NCBI GenBank assembly: GCA_903953615.1
Contig: CAJBKH010000288.1
Span: 1 to 10,174 of the forward strand
DNA length: 10,174 bases
Direction of reading: 5' to 3'
Origin: an uncultured Bacteroidota bacterium
Lineage (GTDB): Bacteria; Bacteroidota; Bacteroidia; NS11-12g; UBA955
Shown here: positions 1-7,923 of the stretch, in pieces
Numbering within the stretch: position 1 is the first letter of the stretch
How the letters are laid out: every line of letters begins with the position of its first letter
Position numbers and translations under genes: made by a program
The notes under the pieces: generated by a model
The model's input: only the letters and a program-made list of their open reading frames with translations
Database searches by the model: none
What the model was told of the DNA's origin: nothing

Positions 1-785
1 CGGATGCCCCCAGATAAGTCACATCTTTGAAATATAATTTATTAAAATTAACAATTGTGTTTGTAGCCACATGTATCCAATTAATTCCACCATCGGTGGT
101 TTTTAGCAGTGTTCCATTTACACCTGCTGCATAACCGCTGGTGCTGCTGTACAAATAAACAGCTTTTAAATCAGCAGCTTTTAATTTTGTTGCAATGTTA
201 ATATCGGTTATTGTAACAGAAGACCACAAAGATGTAACTGTAAATATTCTATTAATATTCGTACTTGCCGCAGGTATATTAATTGTAAGGTAAATTTTTC
301 CTAGAGTTGGGGTGCTGCCATATACATCGGCACTCATTGCTAGAATATTCATACTACTTGTTAATGGCGATGCACTTACATTGGTAAAAGTCCAAGCACC
401 CGATGCCAACACGCATTTTACAAGGGCACCTTCATTACCGCCAACTAATACATTGGTATTACCGCTTACCACTTCAACAATTAAATCATTTAAATGATTC
501 GACACTATACCTATGCCGCTAGCATTTATCATAATGTACTGCCAGTTAATCCCACCATCTGTGGTTCTTAAAAACAAACCATCATTTCCTACTGCAAAAC
601 CATCAGTGGTATTTATCATTTTTATTTTCTTAATATCAGCACTCTTGGCATCGAATCTTTTCCAAGTCAATCCACCATCTATAGTTTTATACATGTAACC
701 ATTACCACTGCCATCCTTACCAATACTGTAGCCAAGATTACCATCTACAAATTGTATATCAGTAACTGTAATGCTTGATGTAATA
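1..785 (-). repeat. Ycf48/BNR-like beta-propeller blades in the giant protein (at least five)
   Basis: The segment beginning ITVTDIQFVDGNLGYSIGKD contains blade motifs of the type (K/R)T(T/I)DGGxxW: YKTIDGGLTWKRF (W2176), LRTTDGGINWQYI (W2216) and LKTTDGGINWIHV (W2371). Two weaker blades lie between them, with W2266 in ASGAWTFTN and W2322 in VTSLWSSVT. The spacings are 40, 50, 56 and 49 residues, as expected for propeller blades. Each strong blade is preceded by a GYxxGxxG-like strand (LGYSIGKDG, DGFAVGNDG, SGYAAGVNG), the usual Ycf48/BNR pattern. At the DNA level the copies at about 77-107 and 542-572 are nearly identical, while the one near 662-690 is more diverged. The propeller may continue past the left edge. 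Confidence 0.82.
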
Positions 786-3700
786 TCTCCACCACTATTT
801 TCAACTTGCCACACATCCATTTTATCATTATCAGGTACACTTTGTCTTCTCAATTGATTTAAACTATTGTATTCATAAGTAGTTTTTAAGAAATGACTAT
901 TATATACCGTTTGAGTTTTGTTCCATCTATCGTTTTTAATATTCGAGCCATAGGTAGCGAGGTCAATTAATTTAACCCCAGCTGGAGGAACAGTGGCTAC
1001 TAAGCTACCAGCTTGGTCGTAATAATAAAGTGTATAATGGTAATCTTTCATTGGCACATTGCCAGTCAATGTTTCACTAAGCGATAAACACTTATTATAA
1101 TATTTTTCTCTAAAGAAACTAGTCATTGCAAGCACTTGATCATTGTATCTTTTTTTGGCGTTGTAGATGGCTTGGTTGGCTTTGAAAATTCTACAGGGAT
1201 TTTCTAGCGTATCCGTTGGAGAAATTAAGGTATCCAAAGGACAAGCATCTCTGTATGTTAAATTCCTTGTATTATCAACAAAAGTAGAAACGTATGAAGA
1301 ACGAGCAACAAGTATTGCTGTATCCAATTTATCTACTTTTATTTCATCAGATTTAATTATTTTTTTCTTTTGATTTTCACCACCTGTTTCCACTTCTTCA
1401 TTTTGAAATTCGCCTGAATTCGTTTGCGCCATGCGCATACTTGAACTTACCGAATTGCAATAATCCTCTAAACTCATCATACCTATGCCATAATGTGACC
1501 TCACATACCAACTATAACCTAAATAACATGCACACATAGATTGATCATAGGCAGGAGGATCATAAGGTGGTACATTACCTGCCAATATTGCAGCATTGTG
1601 TAAATGGTCTATCATGTTATAGTATGCAATCCAACAATCATTATCTACACAACCTTGTGTTACAAATTCGTCAAATGATTTTGGTGGAGATGGGTAATTA
1701 GGCGTGGAGCCAGATAAATAAATTGCATACTTTAAGAAACATTCACAAGGATTTAAGTAGCTAGAATAAGGATTCAAATTGGGAATAGTTGGAGTGTGCG
1801 AAGCATTGTATAAATCAATGGCATTTTGGGCCATGTCATAATAATTTTTACCATATGAGGCACAACCGTCGCCTCCTGATGACGGAGGTAAACAACCACC
1901 TGTTTGAAAATCGGCAATTGACATTGGAGGCAATGCGTATGGAAGAGGTGTTAATTTAAATGAATTGATATAGTCGACATATGCACTAATACAATCACAA
2001 GTAAAAGACGAAATTGGTTCAATAGTTATAGGGGCGCTAGGGTGAGCTTTATTAAAGGTTGTAACCGCATTAAAATAATTAACATATTCAGGACAACTTG
2101 CAGTAGCATCTTCACAACTAAAAATAACGTATTCTTGATAAGTCATCGGCATTTCTGAAGTACCAGTCATTTCAACTTTACTTAAATAATAATCAATATA
2201 GCCCGCACCACAATTGCAATTGTAATCAGATTCTGTAATTTGAGGTATTGTAAAACTACTACTTGGGTTATTTCCGAAAATATTAAGATTATATTTTGTA
2301 ATTCCATCCATAACTAATTTGGCTAAATCAGAACAACTTCCTGTACCACCAACTTCCGCAGTGCTTTCGCATTTACAAGAGCGTATTGGGATACATGTTG
2401 TATAACCACCAACAACCTCTTGAATACCATTTGCATAATTTACTGTTAATTTAAAATAATACGTTTTATCACCAATCTTCATAGCATCATCTGCTACTAA
2501 ATCTTGCACACTTGTAATTGTAGAGAAATCATCTTTCCAATCATCATTATAGTGGAATAGTCTAAAGTTGCAAGTATTAGCGATTGTAGAAGTTGAACTA
2601 TACATTTGAATATCCGCCTTAAACTCAATAGTATTAGCTACTATATTTTCAAAATTAGTATGATGACCGCTTCCAATATATGACTCCAATAATTCGGTGT
2701 ATTTGTTATTTGAAGATAAACTTGAACTTACTGCTGGTGTTGTTGAGAAAATATTTTTCAATAAATCCTCAAGATCACTAGCAGCTTGATTTTCTTTGGT
2801 CTCGCATTCAACTGGAACAGGCCCTTTGCAAGTAGCCATACTTCCTAAACTAATATCCCCTTGAATTCTCACGGTTGCGTAAACACCTGGGCTGGTTTCG
2901 TACCATGCCGTTACATAAAATCCATGAGAAACATCAACATCATCAACTGTTAAATCAGTAAAATATTTTATTTTATATAAATCTGAAATTGCAAAGCTTG
3001 GAGTAAAGGAATTAAATGAAACTTCGACATTTTGAGATGACCCTGTACTACTAATGTCATATAATTTAAAATTAGCAATTGTTGAATTAGGTTGCACCCA
3101 TCTTAAATTATTATTGCTACTGCTAGTCAAAGCATTTCTTAAATAACGGTTCAAAAAGTTCGGATAAGATGTTTCTAAATTAATAACCGTAGCGCTTATA
3201 CTTGACAATTGATTATTGTATGCTAGAGCGCTCATTAAAGTTAATAATCGCGAGCCAAAATCAGATGTTTTGCATTGATCATAGAACTGGCAATCCCCTA
3301 ATTTCAGGCAAGTTGTTCCAGTAATTTTTACAAGTATATTAGGTGTGGCTGGATTAGCATCATCATCAATCATTGCATTAAAAACAAACCCTGAATTACC
3401 TGTATAAGGATTGTAGGTACCTACTTTTATATTCGTAATGTCCTTTACCATGCTCCAGCTATAAGAAGTTGAAGGTAATTTTAGATTTATAAAGCAAGTT
3501 GGACTGGGGCTACCGCTATAGGCAAATGATATTTCAAGTAGTCTTGGATCAGATGTATTAACAACAGGAGTCCATGTAAATTCAACAAAGCCACTTGGAG
3601 GGGATGCAATAGATGAAACAATTTTATCATATACTAATTTTGTAAATGCTGATTCTGATTGAAGTGAAAAACTTGTTAAAAGATTACCTTTATCTGTTAC

Positions 3701-6700
3701 ACTGTGAAGCAGCATTGCAAGGTCACTTTCTGCAGGACATAAACCAGTTTTATAATACATGTTAAACTTGGCTTTGTCCTCATCAACTTTAATAATTTCG
3801 GCTCCAATAGTAAATCGCGGGATTTTGCCTTTGTAAAGCATGTAGGTCGACCAACTACAAGGCTGTGTATATAAATTACTAGCAAAAGAACCTAAACTGA
3901 GGTAACGATTGAATGCACTTGCAAATGGGTTAAAATTATCTGCTCCAATACATCCATTGTAACCTTTTCCGCAACTGCTACCAGCGGTATTAATAGTATA
4001 ATTATCGGCAGCTAATTTTATTAATTTTTGTTTTGCAGAAAGATAAAAACTTACATATTTTTTCCATACTTCATCATCAATAATAGGATTGCCAGTAGCT
4101 AAAAAACTAGTACATGTGGAGGTAACTCCAGATAAAGTGCCATAATAAGCAGGACACTTGGTGATTAAGGCGGCCATTGCCTTCATGCTCATACTACTGC
4201 CATCAAAGTTTGAGATTAATTCTGTATTCATTTGGCTCGCAAAAGAAATTCCATCAGCAACGCTGGTAAAATATGGATCAGCTAATGCAATTGCATTATG
4301 AACAGTTGTACTAATAAATCCTTTGGCTACAGCATCGGCATAAGAGGTTGTTGTAAGTAATTCGTTATCAAAATCTTCACTACTTTTTAATGCACTAGTA
4401 GCTGTATCTGAGAGATTAATTACACACCATTTACGATAGCAATATTCGGGGTGATAAATAACCAAAGACTTAGCCCAACTTTCTTGCCAATAGGTAACAA
4501 AATCTTTTGCATATAATAAATGTTCTGGGTAGATATATTTTACACCATTAATAATTTCGTCCTCAGTCGATGTGCTGATGGCAGGAAAATATCCACCAGC
4601 AACCGGTATAATTGGAATTTTACTTCTTTTAATACCGTCGGGTTCAAAGTATCCCGCAGCGGTGCTTCCATTATTCCTGAGGCATTGTGGGTTTTTCCAA
4701 AAGGCAGCGGTAGAAACAGTACTCACTAACCCACCATCGGGTAATTGGTTATTATAATTTAGAATACTTAATGGAAATTTATCTGAATTAAAACCGTTTA
4801 ATTCTAAGCTATCATACCATTGGGCATATTGTCCCCCTGGCATCATATCAACCAACATTGTATTATATATTTGTTCACACAAAGATGGATTTTTACACTC
4901 CTCTAAACATGAATTGTATTCTCGCAACCAATCTTCATAACTGCCCTTGCCAGTAAGAACATAATTATCCGAAGTCCCTAAACTCGCAATACAGGATTCA
5001 CAATTGTCTTCACACTCAACATCGGCCAAAGCTATTTGCTCTTCTTCTAAAAGTGTTTCATAACTTTTGAAACAGGTATTTTTTGAAGCATCAAGATACT
5101 GGCTCAAATAATAATCATAGGCATTTCTATTCACCGTTAAGATTTTTGAAATTTGATAATTACCTATTGCCATATTAGGAATAGTGAAGGGTACTGGTGC
5201 AGATGGTATATATGAAACAGTACCACATGTATTATCAAGCGTTAAATTGCCTACCCTTGCAAATTTAGAATACACTATGTTCCCGCATTCGTCTTTAATT
5301 ACAAGTTCTAAATCATAAATACAATCGAAACAAATACTCTCTAATAAACATGAATCTGTTACAACTTGAGGTGTAAGTGAATAATCGAAACTATGAGTTT
5401 GACCAGGAGTAGAAACTAAATATTGAGTATTAAAAATCAAGGCCGTTTCATCAATATTTTTTGCATTTAAATAACTACTACCATCAGGATTTTTATTAAA
5501 AAAATCGACATTAAAGCTTGTTAATGCAGTAGACTCACCAGGAATCCCACTTACATTATCTGGTGCATTACCGCTCAATGCTGTTGCTATCACATGGCCT
5601 TCTTGGTCGAGGTAAGAAATACTCACTTGGCCATTAGGATCCACCACTACATTTTTTTTGTAGTGTCTGTCGTAACCTACCTCAGCTCCAAATAGTCTAT
5701 CCAACTCTTCTTGCAAAGGTCGTCCGTAGTAGTATTTTGTCTCTTTGTTATTTCCCAATTGGTGTGTAGGTCCTACTCCACCCATTTTGCGAATTCTACC
5801 AGTATTATCTGGGGTATATTCCACTTGATTAAATGGGTAATTTTGCGCGTCAGGTAAAAAAGTTTGCTGATAGCTAGAATTGGTATTCAAATTAGAATAA
5901 TACCGCGAGGCACCTGTAGTTGGCGACATCCCACCTGTATTAACATTACATGGTTGACCAGTAACATCCTTATCAAAATCATCTCTTGAATATTTGGTGA
6001 GAGATAAATTTTTATTGAAATTAGGATAGTAGGTTAAGGCAGGTGACTGAGCTGGAACAGGGAGAGCATCTATCGCTTTTCTACCTTGAAAATCATAAAA
6101 TGATTCACCTACAATTGCTGTGTCAGTGGTGTTAATTTTTGTAACAGTCTGTCGATTTCTTAAACCACCATCATAATAACCCACAACTTCCTTTTTCTTT
6201 CCTTCTTCGGCAAAAGTGCTACTATATTGCCAATTAAAGGCGGTTTTATGGCCTAAACAATAATAATAGGAAGAAGTTCCACAAGCAAGTGAAGTTAATC
6301 CTGTACCAATATCAGGAGTAATACTCCATGTACCATAAATAACTGTAGCAATATTAGACAATTTTCGACCAACCCCTCTCACTCTATATATTATATAACC
6401 TCTTTCATAAACCAAATTAATTTTATAATTAAAACCAGTTGTTGAAATCCTTGTGCTATTATATTTAAAATCATAAGCAATAGCTCCTGCAGCAATTGTG
6501 GAAGTAACTGAACCATTGGTGTAATCATCCACATAGGTCCATTCAAGTTCATACTCCTCAGCACCGGTAATAGGACTCCAACTTACAACCAATTCATCCA
6601 TTTCACCATCTCCATTCAAATCATTTACAACTTTACTTGGACAGGTAGTTGAGGTAGAAACAAAGTTCTTATATCTTTCAATACCAATACCATACATTAC

Positions 6701-7189
6701 ATTTAAATTATCCTCAGGATTAGTTACTGCCAATCCAGTAGTTACATCTGTAACACTTAAAATAGATACATTAATTTTATGCGCTCCTGTAAAATTATAG
6801 GTTGCGTAATCCTTATAAGTAACACCAGCTGTAGGGTCGTACTCCACATAAAGCGTTTTATTCATGGAATATGATGTTGGTGTATTATCATCATAATCTA
6901 TCTTCAATAAAATATTATATTTATATGCAGTGGGTACTAAGGTTGCCCACTGATGATTAACAGCCACCTTAACGTAATTAGTAACTTTATAATTAATAAA
7001 CCCAGTCGTCGCAGGTAGTGATGCGTGTTGGTCATCGATAGCAGGAATACCTGTTGCACCAGGTGCAACCGCTGCTCCTGTTATCAATCCAGAGAATGGC
7101 AATTGCACAGCATATCCTTGAATGGTATAAAAACTAATGGCCAAAAACAAAATGGCCTTAAATGCGCAATATTTAATTTTATTATTCAT
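1..7189 (-). CDS. Giant secreted RHS/YD-family protein with beta-propeller (over 2,396 aa, 3' end outside window)
   Basis: The ATG at 7189, 4 bases after the upstream TAG, opens a frame with no stop to the window edge. I checked frame at residues 493, 921, 1306, 1462, 1658, 1911, 2216 and 2371. Residues 1-27 are a signal peptide (FLAISFYTIQGYA|VQ). Residues 185-300 are FN3-like and start with a DLNGDGEMDE acidic loop. Residues 330-380 carry EVVGYYDGGLRNRQTVTKIN and FYDFQGRKAIDALPVP, and 490-542 carry QEELDRLFGAEVGYDRHYKK and DPNGQVSISYLDQEG. These are the conserved core of large Bacteroidota RHS-like proteins (DUF6443 type, from memory). A cysteine-rich stretch follows from about 610. WQESWAKSLVIYHPEYCY at about 896-917 is another family mark. 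CxC modules lie at 1605-1911. RHS/YD segments follow (HYTLYYYDQAGSLVATVPPA near 2050; TTYEYNSLNQLRRQSVPDN near 2103), then a Ycf48/BNR-like propeller from about 2137. By family, such proteins may form a beta-cocoon shell on the cell surface. No effector domain is visible because the C-terminus is missing. Confidence 0.9.
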   Translation of the reverse strand, partial: MNNKIKYCAFKAILFLAISFYTIQGYAVQLPFSGLITGAAVAPGATGIPAIDDQHASLPATTGFINYKVTNYVKVAVNHQWATLVPTAYKYNILLKIDYDDNTPTSYSMNKTLYVEYDPTAGVTYKDYATYNFTGAHKINVSILSVTDVTTGLAVTNPEDNLNVMYGIGIERYKNFVSTSTTCPSKVVNDLNGDGEMDELVVSWSPITGAEEYELEWTYVDDYTNGSVTSTIAAGAIAYDFKYNSTRISTTGFNYKINLVYERGYIIYRVRGVGRKLSNIATVIYGTWSITPDIGTGLTSLACGTSSYYYCLGHKTAFNWQYSSTFAEEGKKKEVVGYYDGGLRNRQTVTKINTTDTAIVGESFYDFQGRKAIDALPVPAQSPALTYYPNFNKNLSLTKYSRDDFDKDVTGQPCNVNTGGMSPTTGASRYYSNLNTNSSYQQTFLPDAQNYPFNQVEYTPDNTGRIRKMGGVGPTHQLGNNKETKYYYGRPLQEELDRLFGAEVGYDRHYKKNVVVDPNGQVSISYLDQEGHVIATALSGNAPDNVSGIPGESTALTSFNVDFFNKNPDGSSYLNAKNIDETALIFNTQYLVSTPGQTHSFDYSLTPQVVTDSCLLESICFDCIYDLELVIKDECGNIVYSKFARVGNLTLDNTCGTVSYIPSAPVPFTIPNMAIGNYQISKILTVNRNAYDYYLSQYLDASKNTCFKSYETLLEEEQIALADVECEDNCESCIASLGTSDNYVLTGKGSYEDWLREYNSCLEECKNPSLCEQIYNTMLVDMMPGGQYAQWYDSLELNGFNSDKFPLSILNYNNQLPDGGLVSTVSTAAFWKNPQCLRNNGSTAAGYFEPDGIKRSKIPIIPVAGGYFPAISTSTEDEIINGVKYIYPEHLLYAKDFVTYWQESWAKSLVIYHPEYCYRKWCVINLSDTATSALKSSEDFDNELLTTTSYADAVAKGFISTTVHNAIALADPYFTSVADGISFASQMNTELISNFDGSSMSMKAMAALITKCPAYYGTLSGVTSTCTSFLATGNPIIDDEVWKKYVSFYLSAKQKLIKLAADNYTINTAGSSCGKGYNGCIGADNFNPFASAFNRYLSLGSFASNLYTQPCSWSTYMLYKGKIPRFTIGAEIIKVDEDKAKFNMYYKTGLCPAESDLAMLLHSVTDKGNLLTSFSLQSESAFTKLVYDKIVSSIASPPSGFVEFTWTPVVNTSDPRLLEISFAYSGSPSPTCFINLKLPSTSYSWSMVKDITNIKVGTYNPYTGNSGFVFNAMIDDDANPATPNILVKITGTTCLKLGDCQFYDQCKTSDFGSRLLTLMSALAYNNQLSSISATVINLETSYPNFLNRYLRNALTSSSNNNLRWVQPNSTIANFKLYDISSTGSSQNVEVSFNSFTPSFAISDLYKIKYFTDLTVDDVDVSHGFYVTAWYETSPGVYATVRIQGDISLGSMATCKGPVPVECETKENQAASDLEDLLKNIFSTTPAVSSSLSSNNKYTELLESYIGSGHHTNFENIVANTIEFKADIQMYSSTSTIANTCNFRLFHYNDDWKDDFSTITSVQDLVADDAMKIGDKTYYFKLTVNYANGIQEVVGGYTTCIPIRSCKCESTAEVGGTGSCSDLAKLVMDGITKYNLNIFGNNPSSSFTIPQITESDYNCNCGAGYIDYYLSKVEMTGTSEMPMTYQEYVIFSCEDATASCPEYVNYFNAVTTFNKAHPSAPITIEPISSFTCDCISAYVDYINSFKLTPLPYALPPMSIADFQTGGCLPPSSGGDGCASYGKNYYDMAQNAIDLYNASHTPTIPNLNPYSSYLNPCECFLKYAIYLSGSTPNYPSPPKSFDEFVTQGCVDNDCWIAYYNMIDHLHNAAILAGNVPPYDPPAYDQSMCACYLGYSWYVRSHYGIGMMSLEDYCNSVSSSMRMAQTNSGEFQNEEVETGGENQKKKIIKSDEIKVDKLDTAILVARSSYVSTFVDNTRNLTYRDACPLDTLISPTDTLENPCRIFKANQAIYNAKKRYNDQVLAMTSFFREKYYNKCLSLSETLTGNVPMKDYHYTLYYYDQAGSLVATVPPAGVKLIDLATYGSNIKNDRWNKTQTVYNSHFLKTTYEYNSLNQLRRQSVPDNDKMDVWQVENSGGDITSSITVTDIQFVDGNLGYSIGKDGSGNGYMYKTIDGGLTWKRFDAKSADIKKIKMINTTDGFAVGNDGLFLRTTDGGINWQYIMINASGIGIVSNHLNDLIVEVVSGNTNVLVGGNEGALVKCVLASGAWTFTNVSASPLTSSMNILAMSADVYGSTPTLGKIYLTINIPAASTNINRIFTVTSLWSSVTITDINIATKLKAADLKAVYLYSSTSGYAAGVNGTLLKTTDGGINWIHVATNTIVNFNKLYFKDVTYLGAS
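820..1050 (-). other. RHS/YD-repeat segment just before the propeller
   Basis: Within the giant gene, DYHYTLYYYDQAGSLVATVP (from about residue 2047) and TTYEYNSLNQLRRQSVPDN (about 2103-2121) match the YD-repeat strands typical of RHS shells. In the family, the SLNQL...PDxG strand normally leads straight into an fWYDxLGR strand. Here it leads into DKMDVWQVENSGG and then the propeller. This marks the junction between the two architectures. Confidence 0.75.
1455..2377 (-). repeat. Five-copy CxC cysteine module repeat within the giant protein
   Basis: Protein-level tandem repeat, strongly diverged. CxC pairs fall at residues 1605 (CKC), 1658 (CNC), 1731 (CDC), 1815 (CEC) and 1886 (CAC), spaced 53, 73, 84 and 71 residues. 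After each CxC there is usually a Y-x2-Y or related aromatic pair (GYIDYYL, AYVDYIN, KYAIYL, GYSWYV). Then comes a proline/serine stretch ending in an aromatic plus a cysteine (YVIFSC, FQTGGC, FVTQGC, LEDYC), then another cysteine followed by an aromatic-rich helix (CPEYVNYFNAV, CASYGKNYYDM, CWIAYYNMI). The last copy is half length. The pattern suggests disulfide-stapled helical hairpins in an extracytoplasmic protein. Copy boundaries were set by eye. Confidence 0.7.
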
Positions 7190-7193
7190 AAAG

Positions 7194-7922
7194 CTATTGG
7201 TTCGTGTCAATGGTTAAATGATTCAAAAATGTAAAATTTTTATATGGGGCATTTAATTTATAAATGGACTTATTATCCTTTATTATATATCTTTCAATTT
7301 CGAATTCCGAATTCGCAATTCTAGAGGTATTAATATTTGTATAACTAATTTTTACTTTGGGGTTTTTAATACTTTCAAATCCAGGAATAGTTGAATTTAA
7401 ATAATGCATAGTTAAAGACGTTATAAAAAAGTGCTGATCATCATATTCTATTTGTAGGGTACTAAATCCCAAACTAGCGGCAGGATCTAAATAAAACGTT
7501 AGTAAGTAGCCTATTTGAGTTTTTGTCTTCGTTATTTTCTTACACATTGCTAAAGCACTTTCCAATGAACTCTCGATTAATTGCGGCTTATGGCTTGGTG
7601 GTCCCATGATAATGTTTTCCATGGCAGTATCCACTTCTAATCTTTCATTATTATTCTGTATGGTTTCAATTCCAACAAGTAGTGAGTGTAATTTGTCTCC
7701 ACTTCTTTTGTAAAACCCATAACTAGTCTGAACTGGGATGGTGTCAAAATAACTATTAAAAATACTGAAGGTTAGATTCGCTGAATAAAATTTAGCATTT
7801 AGAATTTGCTCATTTATTTTATGAACGACAGCATTCGCATTTTCTTTGCTAATAATATCGGTTTGGGCATCCACTTGAATAGCCAAAAGCAATAAAAAAG
7901 AAATTAAAATAGATTTAGTCAT
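7194..7922 (-). CDS. Small secreted protein of unknown function, possibly LolA-like (242 aa)
   Basis: MTKSILISFLLLLAIQVDAQ is a clear signal peptide with likely cleavage VDA|Q at residue 19/20. The mature part is about 220 residues with one cysteine (C127) and alternating hydrophobic beta-strand patterns: YSANLTFSIFNSYFDTIPVQ (46-65), a YGFYKRSGDKLHSLLVGIET segment (68-87), and LQIEYDDQHFFITSLTMHY (156-174). The order 'early amphipathic helix, then many antiparallel strands including a test-for-residue-like GFYKRSG turn' recalls periplasmic LolA/LolB-like folds, but I see no diagnostic residue and hold this loosely. The start is 1 base after the upstream TAA and is preceded by an A-rich AAAAAGA stretch, so translation is probably coupled. 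Its stop is 4 bases before the giant RHS-type gene. That position suggests an accessory role for the neighbours, such as export, folding or anchoring; an immunity role is a weaker alternative. These roles are inference from context only. Confidence 0.85.
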   Translation of the reverse strand: MTKSILISFLLLLAIQVDAQTDIISKENANAVVHKINEQILNAKFYSANLTFSIFNSYFDTIPVQTSYGFYKRSGDKLHSLLVGIETIQNNNERLEVDTAMENIIMGPPSHKPQLIESSLESALAMCKKITKTKTQIGYLLTFYLDPAASLGFSTLQIEYDDQHFFITSLTMHYLNSTIPGFESIKNPKVKISYTNINTSRIANSEFEIERYIIKDNKSIYKLNAPYKNFTFLNHLTIDTNQ

Positions 7923-7923
7923 A

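Noticed and set aside
1..300. Toxin domain at the end of the giant RHS-type protein
   Set aside because: The window ends inside the propeller, so no C-terminal effector can be seen or excluded.
77..690. Short DNA direct repeats at 77-107, 542-572 and about 662-690 as a CRISPR or recombination array
   Set aside because: The repeats are in frame, encode DGGxxW blade motifs and are irregularly spaced, so they are protein-domain repeats.
4520..4757. Overlapping plus-strand ORFs of 61-69 codons, and similar ones near 312-698, 1167-1373 and 7025-7234, plus a minus-strand one at 3697-3885
   Set aside because: They lie over the giant gene (7025-7234 also runs a little into the 242-aa gene) in other frames, show low-complexity or unstructured peptides and lack family motifs.
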